A DNA stretch of 64,000 nucleotides from Ectobius pallidus (lineage: Eukaryota > Arthropoda > Insecta > Blattodea > Ectobiidae): positions 156,721,269 to 156,785,268 of the forward strand of contig CAXKWD010000007.1 of NCBI GenBank assembly GCA_964059195.1, read 5' to 3'. Positions within the stretch are counted from its first letter, which is position 1. Every line of letters begins with the position of its first letter. The notes beneath the pieces were generated by a model. That model was not told the DNA's origin, ran no database searches, and worked only from the letters and a program-made list of their open reading frames with translations. Positions 1-13,200 of this stretch are shown one piece after another. The position numbers and the translations under genes are program-made.

Positions 1-457
1 AAAGACTACTGCAATTATTAAGATATGATTTCTGACATAGCTTCCCTGTACTTGTTATAAATCATTATCATCAGTATTCCTACTTAAAGAAATCTTTCGT
101 TTTGGTTACTTACTGATAGCTCTTCCAGAAATAAGTTCTCAGTGCAGCATTCACCGAACTCCACTTACCTGAAAAAAAAAAAAAAAAAGATCAGATTTAG
201 ACAATCGAGTAAGTGACAATGTGTGATAAATATTTAATTGAAAAATTATTTATTTCTCACATTATAGGCTACTATCCGGAAAAAAAATGTCATTTTAATA
301 GGAGTGTAGGCTTTAGCATGGAGCAGGAAGTTTACAGCTGAAGTCTTTGTGTAAATCATTTGGCGAGACCTTAAAATCCATAACACTATATTACAAGTGT
401 TCCTTTAACGACAGTGTGGTTATCCCGAGCATACGGAATGTATGAAAAAGATTAAGC
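1..457. other. Unannotated AT-rich DNA
   Basis: No convincing exon, RNA gene or element end is visible. There is a poly(A) run at about 171-188. Confidence 0.5.
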
Positions 458-470
458 ATGAAGATTTTTT

Positions 471-747
471 TTAAAAATTCACCTGTTTATACTCCTTTAT
501 AGCTGAAAGGCCATATCATGTATTTTATGGAGTAAACTTCAAGCGATATTAATTTAAATGGATATGATACAGGATGAAATGGTGAGGATGGTTCATGGTA
601 TGTAAATATCCAATTCGGCATCTACCTTTAAGACTGGGGAAACCATGAAAAAAAAACCATGTCGAATTCTCCGGCCACGGGATTTGAACCTGGAACCTCC
701 CGAATGCGAGTCCAAGACGTTACCATCTCGGCCATCTCGCTCGGTAA
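471..747 (-). mobile_element. tRNA-derived SINE, family A, copy 1
   Basis: On the minus strand a tRNA-like head (about 660-747) carries a Pol III A box (TGGCCGAGATGG) and B box (GGTTCAAATCC). It is followed by the same body seen in the copies at 17.75 kb and 27.2 kb. Imperfect flanking repeats of the form atgaaga(a)ttt near 458-470 and 748-758 suggest the target duplication. The head does not fold as a usable tRNA, so this is a retroposon and not a tRNA gene. Confidence 0.75.
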
Positions 748-758
748 ATGAAGAATTT

Positions 759-1435
759 AATCTAATTAATACAGTATGATCCCGAAATACAAAACATTAA
801 ATTTCTCTAATTAGACGCTTCACGAAGTTATAACCTCCCCCACTAAAATAAACTGATTTCTTTCTGGGACTTACTTTGCCATTCCTGATAGGTGATTATG
901 CCGTCTTTTTCCGTAGTATTCCCAGTCTTCCTCACAAACATCTTCCCGCTCATCTCAGCTGCGGCAGAGCAATCGCATCGCGTTTTGTTTTTATCTCGGT
1001 AACCATAGAGACAATGAGAAGTGCAGTTATCAGCAAGAATGTAGGACATCTGCTGCTACAGGCTGTTTCGCAACCTTGTCACCATTCCACAAACATCTTC
1101 AGGTGTTTCCATGTAGCATGCCGGAAATTGTTTCTATTTCCCAACTCTGTTGGTGCTTATTTGTCCGTCCATTACTGGAAGTGGAGTAATTGTTGTGTAG
1201 GTTAGTTAGGTTAAAGTAGTTTAATTGCTGTGTGCTGTGTGTGGATGGTAGTTGTGTGGAATACCAATCACGACACAACTATGCACTTTCTCTCGGAACC
1301 GTCCGTCTTCTGAGAAGTGACAATGTGTGATATTTTTAACCAGGAGAAATTATTAGGTAGTGAAACGCAAATGAGCCAACGGTACACCTAAGTAGAAGCG
1401 TCACTATTCGTCGAGTTATAGACTAGATGTGGATA
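759..1435. other. Unannotated intergenic DNA
   Basis: Short open frames on both strands here overlap each other and show no domain or splice-site support. A weak TTAGG-like stretch near 1200-1215 is too short to call telomeric. Confidence 0.4.
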
Positions 1436-1903
1436 TAGTATATTGCGATACAAGTGCCGTAAGCGGTGCATACGGATCGAGGAAAGAGTTTTTTTCAATT
1501 CCCGAGATCCGTTATGTGCTTACGGCACGAGTATTGCAGGCTATTTTTTGCACGATGAATATTTATATCAATTTATTTATATTAATTGAGATATTAGCTG
1601 AAAATATTATGTATATACACTATTGAAGATGGATGTTTATTTCAGAAAGTGATTCGCATGTGTTTGTTGTTATCGGAACCGAATATTTGTCCTGTTCAAG
1701 TCGCCACAAACTGGGGGGCTTTCGTCCGTAAAGGCTTGTGTTATGATGATTTTACTTACGGCACTTGTGCTTTTTGTAATTTTTACCGCACGGAGATTTC
1801 TTTTGTTTTCATAGCAACCAGATTGCGTGCGGGAATGTCAAGTTACGATCCACGGCAACAATATTCATAAGTAGGCTACCACTAAATAGTTACGTCGTGC
1901 CAA
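1436..1903 (-). repeat. Hairpin-ended interspersed repeat (family H), copy 1
   Basis: This minus-orientation copy matches 15505-15966, 37741-38187 and 46828-47524. One end carries a foldback whose arms contain GTGCCGTAAGCG and CGCTTACGGCAC. The opposite end contains GCACGAC. No coding capacity is visible. Probably a non-autonomous DNA element; the superfamily cannot be assigned from what is visible. Confidence 0.7.
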
Positions 1904-2380
1904 AAATACTTTTCTACAATCGTCTCATTTATATTTTAATTTTGTCCTCTTCCTTTGTGTTTTAGCTTCATATCTTTATTTCTACCTAAGTTCCGTTCTT
2001 TTTTTAGTTCATTCAAAGTTTGTTTCTTTAGCTCGATTGCCGTAGCCATATTCAACCGATTCAAAACCGTCTTGCAATGTTGGCTAACAGAAAATGCCTT
2101 TTATTGGTGTAAATACATTTTTTGATTCTTCTGTTAACATTTTTCTATAGTGTAATTTTCATATCAATTTGCATTTCATTCTTATGTATTTGTTCATACA
2201 TTCTGAGTTGTATTGCTGTATTAAATTTGATTTTAATTTATTTTACTTGTATTTGTTATTAGCAATTTATTATATTTTAAATGGCCAGTAGCATTTTCTG
2301 GATGCTCCGGCAAATTAAGTAACTTAATAATAATTAATTAAATTAATTTTTACTCTCATTGTTGTTTAGCTTCTTATTTT
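1904..2380. other. AT-rich unannotated DNA
   Basis: No feature can be supported. The composition is strongly AT-rich. Confidence 0.4.
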
Positions 2381-2647
2381 CTTCTTTTTGTTTCTTGTTC
2401 ACCTTAGTTTCTTATTTTATTTTTTGTTTATTTATTATTTATTTATTTGTTTCTTAGCTTCTTATTCTTTTACTTAATTTTTTTTTTTTTGCTTTCTGTC
2501 TGGATGACTTTCTTGTATTCATTTTGTCTCTTGTATTCATTTTGTTTTATTCTTACTTTATTTCATTTGTTTTCTTATTTAATTAACTTCTTTCTTTCCT
2601 TTTTCATTTATTTCCATCTTTCTCATTAATTTCTTATTTTTTCTTTC

Positions 2648-2702
<55 letters not shown>
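2381..2702. repeat. Pyrimidine-rich tract ending in a (TTTC)n microsatellite
   Basis: The plus strand is almost purely T and C, ending in a clean CTTT tetranucleotide run at about 2640-2702. The open frames here are low-complexity Phe/Leu/Ser artefacts. Confidence 0.85.
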
Positions 2703-3667
2703 GTCGTTCTATCATTTTTTTATTAACTGGACATCAAAACAAAAGTTTATTTGCTATTAAATTTATTTCATTTTTAAAAATAAAGTCAATTAAAATTTTA
2801 GGGATAATTGTTACATTTTTGGGAGAATTTTGATACGTTTAGATAACACTAAGTTGATTGGCAACACTGGATAAGCTGCGTTGAATTGCTCACTGATTAT
2901 TTTAAATAATGGCCATAGCAGCTGGCCCACAGATTGATGGGGGGGGCTTATTACTTACTAAAATGAATTCTATATGTAGACTAGTTCTTTATAAAATTTT
3001 ATAGTTAACTCATTGACTAGGTAGGCCTATAAGGCTTGTTTTGAAATATGTGTAGTTTTTACTGATAGAGCAGAAGAGACAAAACAAATATGATATAAAA
3101 AGTAATTTCTTCTCAGGAGCAAGTAATGTAAAGTCCCAAATTGTTTTCATTTAAGAAGTGTAGTTACATCAAGGTCGCTGTGGTGACTTCAGACGAAGTT
3201 GTTGTACCGGTTAGCCTTCCTAGGGCGCGCTACAAGATAACAACATTACGGTATGTTGTAATTATTACATTCCGGATTGGTGGGTGGTCGCCTGGGCTCG
3301 ATCCCATGTCCAGTGGAATACTTTGAAAGCAGAGCAGCACGATGCTCTTCGCTTGGCAACGCAACGTATTTTTGCCGTGTTCCGGGTGTGAGCGAGGCCA
3401 GCGGGTTGGTTTCTGCCATTTGAGGACAAAATGACCTTAGCTAAGATGAATGCCATACCCAGCCACTCCAAGGAAAACCACCTCCACATGTCTTACAAGA
3501 GATGTCACCACCAAACCAAGCACTTCGCACCAAAATTTCACTATGGTAGACTTCCTTGTTCATAAAAAAATTAATTTACCCTTAATTCTACATTTTATGT
3601 TCTATTACATTGCAATTGAAAAGATTTGCTTTTTTTTATCATTTAGAGGAACTTTTGTCATCAGTCA
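2703..3667. other. Unannotated DNA
   Basis: No supported gene. TAGGCCTA occurs near 3023, one of many scattered copies in the window. Confidence 0.4.
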
Positions 3668-3736
3668 GGTCGAACCCAAGTCCTTCTGCTTAAACGCAGA
3701 TGCTCTTCAACTGAGCTACCCCAAGGTACTTTACAG
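3668..3736 (-). repeat. tRNA-like sequence (Lys-like, degenerate)
   Basis: The minus strand reads GGGGTAGCTCAGTTGAAGAG, then a TCTGC/GCAGA arm with a TTT-containing loop, then a GGGTTCGACC B box. The anticodon loop appears to be six bases and no matching acceptor stem is seen. I read it as a tRNA pseudogene or SINE head, not a functional tRNA gene. Confidence 0.55.
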
Positions 3737-3785
3737 ACTAGTCCAGATTCCGCAAAGCACCGCTATATAATAGTTTTATACTACA

Positions 3786-4304
3786 CTTTTTGAAGTGAAA
3801 CTTCTTTAACCGCGCTTGGAGTAAATCGAGAGCTAACCCAAACTTGCGTTACGGACAAAATCGTCACGAAATTGTTACGCTCAAAATCGGAATCGAACTG
3901 AGAATATCTGCAACGTACTTTTGATACTTGGCTCCCACTACAATGTAGTAGGCAATGGGTACCTAGGCAAAGCCCTTTTCTCCCTATTTTTGAGTATGAT
4001 TTGGAGGTAGTGACGCTCAAAATCGTCACGAAATTAGTGGGGCTTTGACGGAACGGAATGCACAGAAAACAATCAACTCAATGATTAGGCTTATCCAAAA
4101 TTTAAAAATTTAAAAATCCAAAATTTAAAAATCCAAACTAAAAATCCAAAAATCCAAAATAAAAAAAAAGATCAATTTTAAAAAATCCAAAATTTAAAAA
4201 GCACAAAAACCCCAACATTAAAAAAGTCCAACAATCCAAAATTGAAAAAAAATCCAATAATCCAAAATTGAAGAAATCAAAAAATTAAAGCAAGTTTCAC
4301 TTCT
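3786..4304 (+). repeat. Family T element with an AAAATCC-rich core, copy 1
   Basis: Begins with TGAAGTGAAACTTCTTTAAC and ends near AAGTTTCACTTCTG, so its ends are inverted. A conserved segment (TCGTCACGAAATT, then ACAATCAACTCAATGATTAG) precedes a purine-rich internal array of AAAATCCAAAATT-like units. Related copies lie at 18863-19450 and, reversed, at about 34270-34546. Non-coding; probably a non-autonomous DNA element. Confidence 0.65.
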
Positions 4305-4979
4305 GTTGTTATGATTATAGACATTTATTTCCTATGTTATGATTATAGACATTTATTTCCTAGTATGTTTCTTTCGTGTGGTATATGTTAGGAAACATCA
4401 ATATTTACAACTCCTTTCAAGTCTTATGTGTGACTAATTACATTTCTGTGAGAATCCTTGAATTTCTTGCTATTCTGCGCGAATTTTGACGTGACTCTAA
4501 CATCTAAACAGTTATTCGGATGTGTCCTTTTATAAGTCTTCGTGTTTTCCATATTGCAGTACTTCCGCTGCAAATTACATAGCTTCCTGTTTCAATATTA
4601 TCTTCAGATCATCTTGTGTCATTCCCATAAGACTGGCTTCTTTACTTCCTGTACAATACAGAAGCTTTTGTTCAATCTGAGATTGTCATTGTACGTATTA
4701 TGTTATTTCTTAGATATATCTGAGTTATTTTATAATCCAAACATTTTTGTTTTCGAGATTTTCCCATCACTTTCGATTGTGTTAAACTAGTTCTTTATGA
4801 TCTCTTCCCGCCTGGGATTTAAACAATAATGAAGTAGATACTTCTCTAAGGTAAATCCAATTATTTTTACGAGAACTATGCAGACACACAGACACGCACA
4901 CCCAGACACACACACATACGTGTTTCCGAAAATAGTATTTTTGGATTCAGGGAACCTCAAAACGTGTATTTATGTTAAA
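4305..4979. other. Unannotated DNA with a CA-rich patch
   Basis: A CA/CACAGA-rich stretch lies at about 4875-4919. The segment near 4925-4965 (CAGGGAACCTCAAAA) recurs near 37575-37615, so it is repeat-derived. No gene is supported. Confidence 0.4.
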
Positions 4980-4981
4980 TA

Positions 4982-5642
4982 CCGTATTTCACGGACTATA
5001 AGACGCTCCGGACCATAAGACGCACCTTGATTTTAGGATGGATATTTAAAGGAAAAGAAATTTAATGTGATTCTAAACGAAATATTTGTAAGGTGATAAT
5101 ATACTTCATTGCATAAACAAATTATTATAACCTTGTACAATGGAATTGGTTTAAATCACTTCTAACTTAAAACCTGCGTTGTACAAAAATCCCTTCTGTA
5201 CAGGTGGCATCGCGTAATTTTTAACAACTGAACAGATTTCTCATAAAAGACTGAAAATACTTTTACAACCTCTAACCCTAAATTCAGCATACAATAAGTG
5301 TAACGGGAGAAGACTGTTCAGAGGTAATTGCCTTCATTCAAACCACCCGGCGAAACAACTCCTTTCATATAAAAGAACTCAACATTCCTTTCGTTTTGCA
5401 TTGTATACCTGGCTTCCATCTACCCTCATTTTATGATTTTGACAAGTGCACTGATGTACAGTCTGTGCCAAAATTTGTAAATATCTTATCTTTTACAACA
5501 TCTTCTTTATACCTATGGGATTCCGGCAATATTTACCATAATTTTAATTTTTTTTATTGTACTTCGGACCAATAGACGCACCCAACATTCAAGGCTCTGT
5601 TTTTAAGGTAAAACATTGCCTCTTATGGTCCGTAAAATACGG
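4982..5642. mobile_element. MITE with a TA target duplication (Tc1/mariner-like)
   Basis: Terminal inverted repeats begin CCGTATTTCACGGACTATAA on the left and, from the right, CCGTATTTTACGGACCATAA. The dinucleotide TA flanks both ends (4980-4981 and 5643-5644). A second, internal copy of the GGACCATAAGACGCACC motif lies next to each end. There is no transposase. The superfamily is inferred only from the TA duplication. Confidence 0.75.
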
Positions 5643-6027
5643 TACTCAACTTAGAATTTGGGGATAAAAAACAATACAGTAGTACCTCTGGTACGGGCAG
5701 AAGAAGTAACTGATTTTTACAATGGAGAAAATATTCCAGTGTGGTTATCTCTGCCTCATACAATCAGATGACGCATCCAAGTAAATTGAATGTTATCAGT
5801 TTAAAGAATAGAAACATCTTGAAAGAATATAAACATCTTGAAAGAATTGCCATTGGTATTATCGTACATGTAGAGATGATACTTTATGGTAAACCAGGAA
5901 ATGGTGAAATGCCGTAATATACATTTCAATTATTTAAATTAGAGGTTAGGATGATTCCTGATCGCGATTAAGTAATTTTATTATCACGATCAACACGAAA
6001 TTCTAGCATGTACATGATACATAAATG
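5643..6027. other. Unannotated DNA
   Basis: No supported feature. There is a short direct duplication around 5810-5840 (GAATA.AAACATCTTGAAAGAAT). Confidence 0.4.
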
Positions 6028-6063
6028 ATACCATCAGCTAAACACCCTTTATTTTGTGCCTAA

Positions 6064-7070
6064 AGGCTAGTTTACACGACGAAATTAGGTTTCGTAAGTA
6101 AGTTTCGCAACTGTTTTTGCTTGAATGCGCAAGCGCAAGATGTACTGGCGACAATGAGTTACGAAACTACGCAGTTTCGGCTGATTCCAACTTTTCACGA
6201 AACTATAATAGTAATGTTGATATTTTACGCTTATTTAGCTTGTTCGCGTTTCGTAAAATGAAATGGGGAAGTGAGGAAATTGTGAAATGCCTGTATTCAT
6301 ACGTGTTTCGGGTTTAGTTTCCCACTCTACTGGATTTCGGCACGCGATGTTCGGCGTTGGTATGCGGTCTCTGGCTTGCAGACCAACACTCCCATTGGCT
6401 CCCAACGACCTTGCATGTCATTGGTCTGTTCCATACGGTCCTGCAACCTCTACATAAAGCTAAATAATGCAAAACACTAACCACATTAGTTAAGTGCGCG
6501 AGCGGAGGCGGCAGCCGAAGCGAAGCGCCCTTGCATTTTAGAATAATGTACGATACACTGATTGTCGGTTTCGAAAATGTGGCATATTATATCTTCCGGA
6601 GGGTTGTCTGACCACTATCACGTTGGCAGCTGATTCCAGCACCACGTGACCCATCGGCTTCTTCCCAGCATGCACCTGCGCTGTTTCTAGCAGCTGATTC
6701 TGTATTATTGTGATTCCAATCTGAGCGCCATTTTAGGTTCGTTTTTTGTGAACTTCTTACCGATTTTACCCATATTTAAAATATTCTTAGAAACAAAGTG
6801 TGCCCTTATATGGATTCTAAAACTTCTGGAGAATAATATTACATGAAATTTTGCCGTTTTATGTGAGTAAAAAACAAAGTTAACGAGTCCAGTAGAATGG
6901 GAAACTAACCCCCGTGTTTCAAACATTTATATGGGATTTTAATTAATTTGAACTTCAGAAATAACATGAAATGTGTGGTTGCATTGGAAAGAAAATGTGT
7001 GTAATTAGTTTCACGAAATCACTTTCATGAAAGTGGTTACGAAACCTAGTGTCATCGTGTAAACTAGCCT
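6064..7070. mobile_element. PIF/Harbinger-like MITE with TAA target duplication
   Basis: Ends are AGGCTAGTTTACACGACGA and, from the right, AGGCTAGTTTACACGATGA. TAA is duplicated at 6061-6063 and 7071-7073. A three-base T-A-A target is characteristic of PIF/Harbinger, but no transposase is present, so the superfamily is inferred. The middle is occupied by a second MITE (6310-6912). Confidence 0.75.
6310..6912. mobile_element. Nested MITE with 8-bp target duplication
   Basis: Inverted ends read GGGTTTAGTTTCCCACTCTA on the left and, from the right, GGGGTTAGTTTCCCATTCTA. They are flanked by an exact 8-bp duplication CGTGTTTC at 6302-6309 and 6913-6920. An 8-bp duplication fits hAT (or P) elements. 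No transposase is visible. Confidence 0.8.
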
Positions 7071-7266
7071 TAAGCCTTTCGATACTTTTGTGTCATCTCT
7101 TGCTATGCAGATCTAGATGTATTAAGAATTAAAATTAGTTATTAATAAATCTACTTAATTGAAATTAGAAAGTAATACATCTACATCTGCATACATAAGG
7201 TCTGAAGATGACACAAAAGTATCGAAAGGTCTAGGTACAAAATAAAGGTCTTTAGCTAACGGTATT

Positions 7267-9453
7267 AATTTCAAAGACCAACAGCCATTTGATGCCTTAG
7301 AATTTATACATATTCTGGGTTTATTTAGGTCGCTAAAGCCGAATGTGCCATTAGTTTTGCCCTGTCAGCTTTAGTTTGTGAGATATGGTATTACCATTAT
7401 GCATATTATCCCATTTTACGTTTGATTTAAATAAAAACAGTGCATATTTTTAGCTTCTAAATCATTTGAAGAAAAAGGCAACACACTAACATTACATTAA
7501 TATTACAATAACAGTATAACATGGGGTATTTTTAAAAAATTGATACTATCACATTTTGTACGGTCGTTTATGACTTATGAGCTGTCAATTTGAGGGCCAA
7601 AAAATAATCCAGCTTTTAGTTTTTCTGTACTTCGTACAGTTTTCGTCCTACGTGTCCATAAAAGTAGAGCTGGTAGAGAAAAACTGTAACATATTTTGAA
7701 TAAGCACACTAAGTATAGCCAAAATCCGGTAAAACATCTGAGACACCAAACAAACAGTTCTTTTTTGTTGGGCTGTGTTATCCATTTTGTTTTAATTTAT
7801 TGATCGAGTTCAACGGTGCAATAACACGCTATTTTATCACAAGAAATATCTGTTTTACTATTGAATTCTGGAAGATTTCGGCAGTATAAACTGCTCTGTT
7901 GCTGAAAGAATTAATAAGTGGCTTTAAAAGTGGTAAATTTACCTTTCACACTCTTCACAAAGACGACAGGTGGTAATTTTCTGCCCCGGGGAATGCATAT
8001 GGCCTCTCTGAATATAAGGAAATTGTAACTTAACTATACTGAAATGGACAATGGAATCAGGAAGTGTAGTTCTTTGTTTGTGTGTGTGTGTGTGTGTTCA
8101 ACTAATGTCACTGATAGACCTAATAAGGGCATTTCTTAAAGAAACTGCGTAGTGATTTATGGTTAAGCATGTTAGAGAAAGACAGAATCATTAAGAAGCC
8201 TAATGAGCACGACAAAATGCAATAGAAACAAAACGACAAATGTCACGTATTGAATAATTTCAGAAACAACAGATTGTGATTAAATACTTTATATGCAATA
8301 CGGCTTTATTGAAAAGGAAGCAGGTTCCATATAAAGTTTCCATCTGTTAAATAAAGACATTTTGTTTATTCTTGATTCAATGCTATTTCAAGAAAGGAGT
8401 CTTTGTAAATGCTGAGATTGAAGCAATTATATTGATTTACAATTAAGTGTAATTAAGTGGGAAGTTGATTTAATAATGAGTAGGCTATAACCTAATAAGT
8501 GAAGGATATAAATGAAATACAAGGTTAACAAGGAGCATTAAATGAACGAACTGTGATTAATGTGAGAAATTGCGGGCAATGTCAAGGACAATCTTAAGTA
8601 ACAAGTTACAGGAAAGTTGTGATTTCTCGGCCCAACAAATTGCCAGAGATCCTCTCCAAATTTATCATGATCTTCTTTTGTTCGACCGAACTACTAACAG
8701 TATCTTAATGAGGTTGTTGTCTCGAGTTTTATGTGATAAGGATCGCACGGCAGTCATTTTAAGACTTCTTGGTGATGTACCCATGAATTTGCTTATAATG
8801 TGGGTGCCATTTTTTAAAAACTTTTTTCCCAAGAACTTCCCCTACCTGCTGCCACCATAATCCTATTCGACCTGTCAATCAGTCAATAGAAAGGCAATTA
8901 AGCGTATATAGGCCTACACTTGTCTGCAGTCTAGTACAATGTTGCCAAATACGTACCACAGCACGTTTACTTCACTTGAGAAGTGGTGAATGACAGCGAC
9001 AACACTGGGAAATCCAGGCGACTACAAGAGCACCTGTTCTTTGTCGGTATCTGTGTTGGTGCAGATTTTCGGATTAGGGAACAATGCTATTATATTCTTT
9101 TGTAGGTAGACGATGGTTTGGTACATGGTCTTCTTAAAACTATATATATTCACGGAATAGATCGAGGCCAATCCCTTTCTGAGATAATTTACTCCAAGTC
9201 TGTAATTCTCTCCCCCTTAGTACCCTTCTCAAACTTCGAGTGTCACAGAACCCAGAACGGTGGATCTTTTATGATATTTGAAACATCTATCAACTGTAGG
9301 GATTTGACAGATTCCATACCGGTACTTTCGTTGACGAGATCTTAGGAGTAAATGACGTAAGAATTAAGTGAGTGAACGAGGATTTTGCAGGTGTTATGTT
9401 GCAGATAGGATTCCCATCCAGTTTTAAAGTGCCATTTCTTGTTTGAATAATAC

Positions 9454-9454
<1 letters not shown>
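7267..9454. other. Unannotated DNA
   Basis: A (TG)n run lies at about 8076-8096. The frame at 8570-8860 (96 codons) has no recognised domain, and its 3' part (GTGGGTGCCA near 8800) recurs at 29.65 kb and 63.35 kb, so it is probably repeat-derived. No gene is supported. Confidence 0.4.

Positions 9455-9520
<66 letters not shown>
9455..9520. repeat. (TAA)n microsatellite
   Basis: About 22 uninterrupted trinucleotide units. They produce artefactual poly-Ile and poly-Leu frames on the minus strand. Confidence 0.95.
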
Positions 9521-10230
9521 GCAATTGGTGCGTGGGTTAGTAACGGGGAAATACAGAATTCTCTTCAAATTGTACAGGGCCATGTATTCTCAAATTAAAC
9601 AAACAAACAAAAAAGAAAGCTTCATAATGGTCGCCTCAAAATTGCCCGGATTTTGATGACCTAAAAATACTATGAAATCATTACAAAAATATAAAAAATT
9701 ACCCGTAACCTAAAAACGCCCAAAAATTTGTATGAAAATACAGTACTAGTTTATTCATCAGATTTGGGCCTTTTCTACATTTGTTGTTGACTCAATTATA
9801 AGCTTGCAATTAGTTAATTACATAGGTTAAATGCAAACAGTAAATATCTGTATACAAATTAAAATTATAACGAGATTTATTTATTTATGCTTATTTAAAG
9901 TCCCGATGTTATTCAATGTAAGTAAATGCACATAAATTCTATAATATAATGCAAAAAACAACACAAAATAAGATGATAATGATTATCAATTTTAAAAAAT
10001 TCCTAAAATATGAAATGGAAAAATTACCATAAAATAGCAAAAAAATGACCAAATAATGACATTACGTTTTAAAAATTACCTAAAAATAAGTGGAGGAAAA
10101 TGGCCAAAAATGACCCTGCCAATTACTTAATCTAGGAGTCATGATCAGAATATGTGCACTAGGCCAAATAAGCAACGTTCATGATTTACCAGTTAGAAGA
10201 TGACTTCTTCTTCTTCTTCTTCAGTTCCCT

Positions 10231-13200
10231 TTACTGCCTTCCGGCGTCGGGGTAGCCTCGTTCAATCCATCTCCTCCATTCTAATCTATCCCCACTTAAC
10301 TTCTTCAGCTCTACCAATGTCCTTCCATGTTTCTGCCCAATTTTCTCTATCCTATCCTCCCAAGTCGTTCGTGGTCTCCCTCTGCCAGACCTTCCTTCCA
10401 CTTGCATTTCAAACACCTGTTTCATTTTTCTTTCCTCGCCCATTCTTCTTACATGTCCGTACCATTTTAGTTGTCTCTCCTCTATTATATCAACCATTGC
10501 TTTCTTCTGCCCTACCTCTGTCCTAATTCTTTCGTTTCGTAATCTATCTCTTCTAGTTTTCCTCGCTATTCTTCTCAGACATTTCATTTCCACTGCTGTA
10601 AACTTACTTAAATGTTTGTCATGTAATGCCAAACTTTCTGTTCCATATAATGCTATTGGCTCTATGATTGCTTTATATATTTTCAGTTTTGTTTTATTGT
10701 TTATTTCCTTTTTTCCTATTATTGTGTTGTTAATTCCATAATAGGCTGATGTAGCTTTTTTAACCCTATTCAATACCTCTTCTTCTATTCTCCCATCATT
10801 ACTTATTATTGTTCCTAAGTACTCGAAATTGTCTACCTTCTCCAGTAGTCTCCCTTCACATTCTATTTTTAATTCTTTATCCTGTGTCTCTTGTTTTGAC
10901 ACCCACATTACCTTGCTTTTCTCTATATTAATTTCCATTCCTTTCCTTTTAAGTTCTTCATTCCATTCCATTACGGCCTGTTGGAGTCTGCTTGGTGCAT
11001 TTGCTATCAACACAACATCGTCTGCATACAGCAATGTCTGTAAGAATACTGGTCTCATTCTCCACATTCCCATTTTGTTCCTTTCTGTTCTTCTTTTACA
11101 TATTTTAGTTATTTCATCCATGAAAACAACAAATAGTAGTGGGCTTAGACTGTCTCCTTGTTTTATTCCTTTTTCCATCCTAAATTGGCCCGAAGTTTCC
11201 CCATCAATGCGTACTACTCCGACTGGATTTTCATATACACATTTTATAGCATTTATCAGTCTTAATGGTACTCTCTTGGCTACCAGTGCATCCCATATAT
11301 ATTGTCTAGGAACAGAGTCAAAAGCGGCTTTTAAATCCAAAAAGGCCAGGTATAAATCCTGATTCTTTGCAATATTCTTCTCCATTACTGTTCTCAGTGT
11401 ATAAATGTGATCCTGAGTTTGGCGCTCTGGTCTAAAGGCTGCTTGTTCTTCTTCCATATTCTCCTCCACCACTCTCCTCAGTCTCGTTTCTAGCACCCTG
11501 GTATAAATTTTATATACTACTGATGATAAGCATATTGTTCTATAGTTATTGCACTCGTATGTACTCCCCTTCTTGTGTAAGGGTATTATCACATTTTTCT
11601 TCCATTCTTCTGGTAAAGTATTTTCTTCCCATATTTTCTTAAACAACTTTGTTAACTGTTTTACCAGTTCTCTTCCACCATATTTAATTAGTTCCGGTGC
11701 TATTCCATCACTTCCTGCTGCCTTTCCTGTTTTAACTTTATCCACAGCCATTTTCACATCTATTTCATCTAATTCACCTTCCACAAGTTCATTCCATATT
11801 TCCTCGTATGGTCCAAATATGACCCCTTCCTCCGGTACATTACCTGTTTTCTTGAATTTATTCTCATAATATTTCCTCCATACTTCTAATACTTCTTTCT
11901 TTTGTGATATTAATTTATTATCATCATCCTTTATCACTCTCGTTTGCTTGCCATATTTACCTCTTACATTTTTTATTGTCTTCCAGAATTGTTTTGTATT
12001 CTCTTCTCTTGCTTTGTTTTCTATCATATTTCCAAATTCTTCCCATGTTTTCTCTTTGGCTTCTTTCACTGCATTTTTTGCTTCGTTTCTCTTTTCTATA
12101 TACTCTCTTTTATGTTCTTCTGTCCTTATTCCTATATACTTTTTCCATGCTATTTTCTTGTTTTTAACTTTCTCTTTCACTTCCTCCGTCCACCAACTTG
12201 TTCTTTTCTTCCTTGTGTTCACTATTGTTTTCCCACATACTTCTTCCGCTGACTGTAATAGTACTGATTTCAGTTTAACCCACATGTCCTTTATGCTTTC
12301 ATTTCCTGTTATCTGTTCCTGTATTCTTGTTTCCACTTTTCCTTTGTACTCCTTCTTCTTCTCCTCATTCTGAAATTCCTTTATCTTAATTACCTCAAAT
12401 TTCTTAGTTTTAACTTTTGCTGGCTCCTTAAATCTTGCATCCATCACTAATAGTCTATGATCAGTTGATACCTCTGCTCCTCTTATCACTTTCACATCCA
12501 TTATACTATTCCTTATTTCCTGAGAGTATATGAAGTAATCTATTATACTTTTGACTTCCCTGCCCTCCGCTTCAAATGTGATCTTGTGACATTTTTTGTG
12601 TGGGAAGAAGGTATTACCTATTAATAAATGATTTTCTATGCAGAATTCAATTAGACGTCTACCATTCCCATTCACATTCCTTTCTCCTCCATGCATGCCC
12701 ATACATCCATGTGCTATTCTTCTATCTAAACCTATTCTAGCGTTTAAGTCACCACTTACCACTATCTTTCTTCCTTTTACTGTCTCTTTGTCGATAACAC
12801 TCTGCAGCTGTACATAAAATTCTTCTTTATCTAGTATATCATTATCCTCTGTCGGAGCATAGGTCTGTATTAGGGACACTTTAATTTCTAGGTCTAAATG
12901 TATGACCATTATTCTCGAGTTTATTGGGTCCCATCCACTTACTTTGGTTTCCATTTGCTCACTAGTAATCACACCTACTCCTTCCTTTGCTCTACTATCC
13001 ATGCCCACTCCTGAGTACCTCAATACATATCCCTCCTGCAGTCTTCTTATTCCACTTCCCTTCTTCTTCACTTCACTTAATCCAAGTAACTCCACCTTAT
13101 GCTCTTTCATTTCTTGTACTAATTCTACCTCTTTCCCGTTTATTGTCTTAATATTCCAGTTCCCAAATCGTATTTTCCTTTTCCATTGCTGGGGTCGTCT

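Larger units (their letters stand above)
6028..7266. mobile_element. Fold-back element (family F) interrupted by nested MITEs
   Basis: The left arm (6028-6063 continued at 7071-7098) is the reverse complement of the right arm (about 7204-7266). The arms share CTTTATTTTGTGCC and CTTTCGATACTTTTGTGTCA. The short spacer is itself partly palindromic. The left arm is split by the 1,007-bp element at 6064-7070. The arm sequence recurs in the minisatellite at 16.6 kb. Confidence 0.75.

Noticed and set aside
1196..1222. Telomeric (TTAGG)n
   Set aside because: Only about two imperfect units.
8570..8860. 96-codon plus-strand frame
   Set aside because: No domain, no splice context, and its 3' end matches a dispersed repeat.
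9290..9583. Poly-Leu and poly-Ile proteins
   Set aside because: Translations of a (TAA)n microsatellite.
11944..12373. Several Phe/Ser-rich plus-strand frames
   Set aside because: They are shadows opposite the LINE endonuclease-RT ORF.
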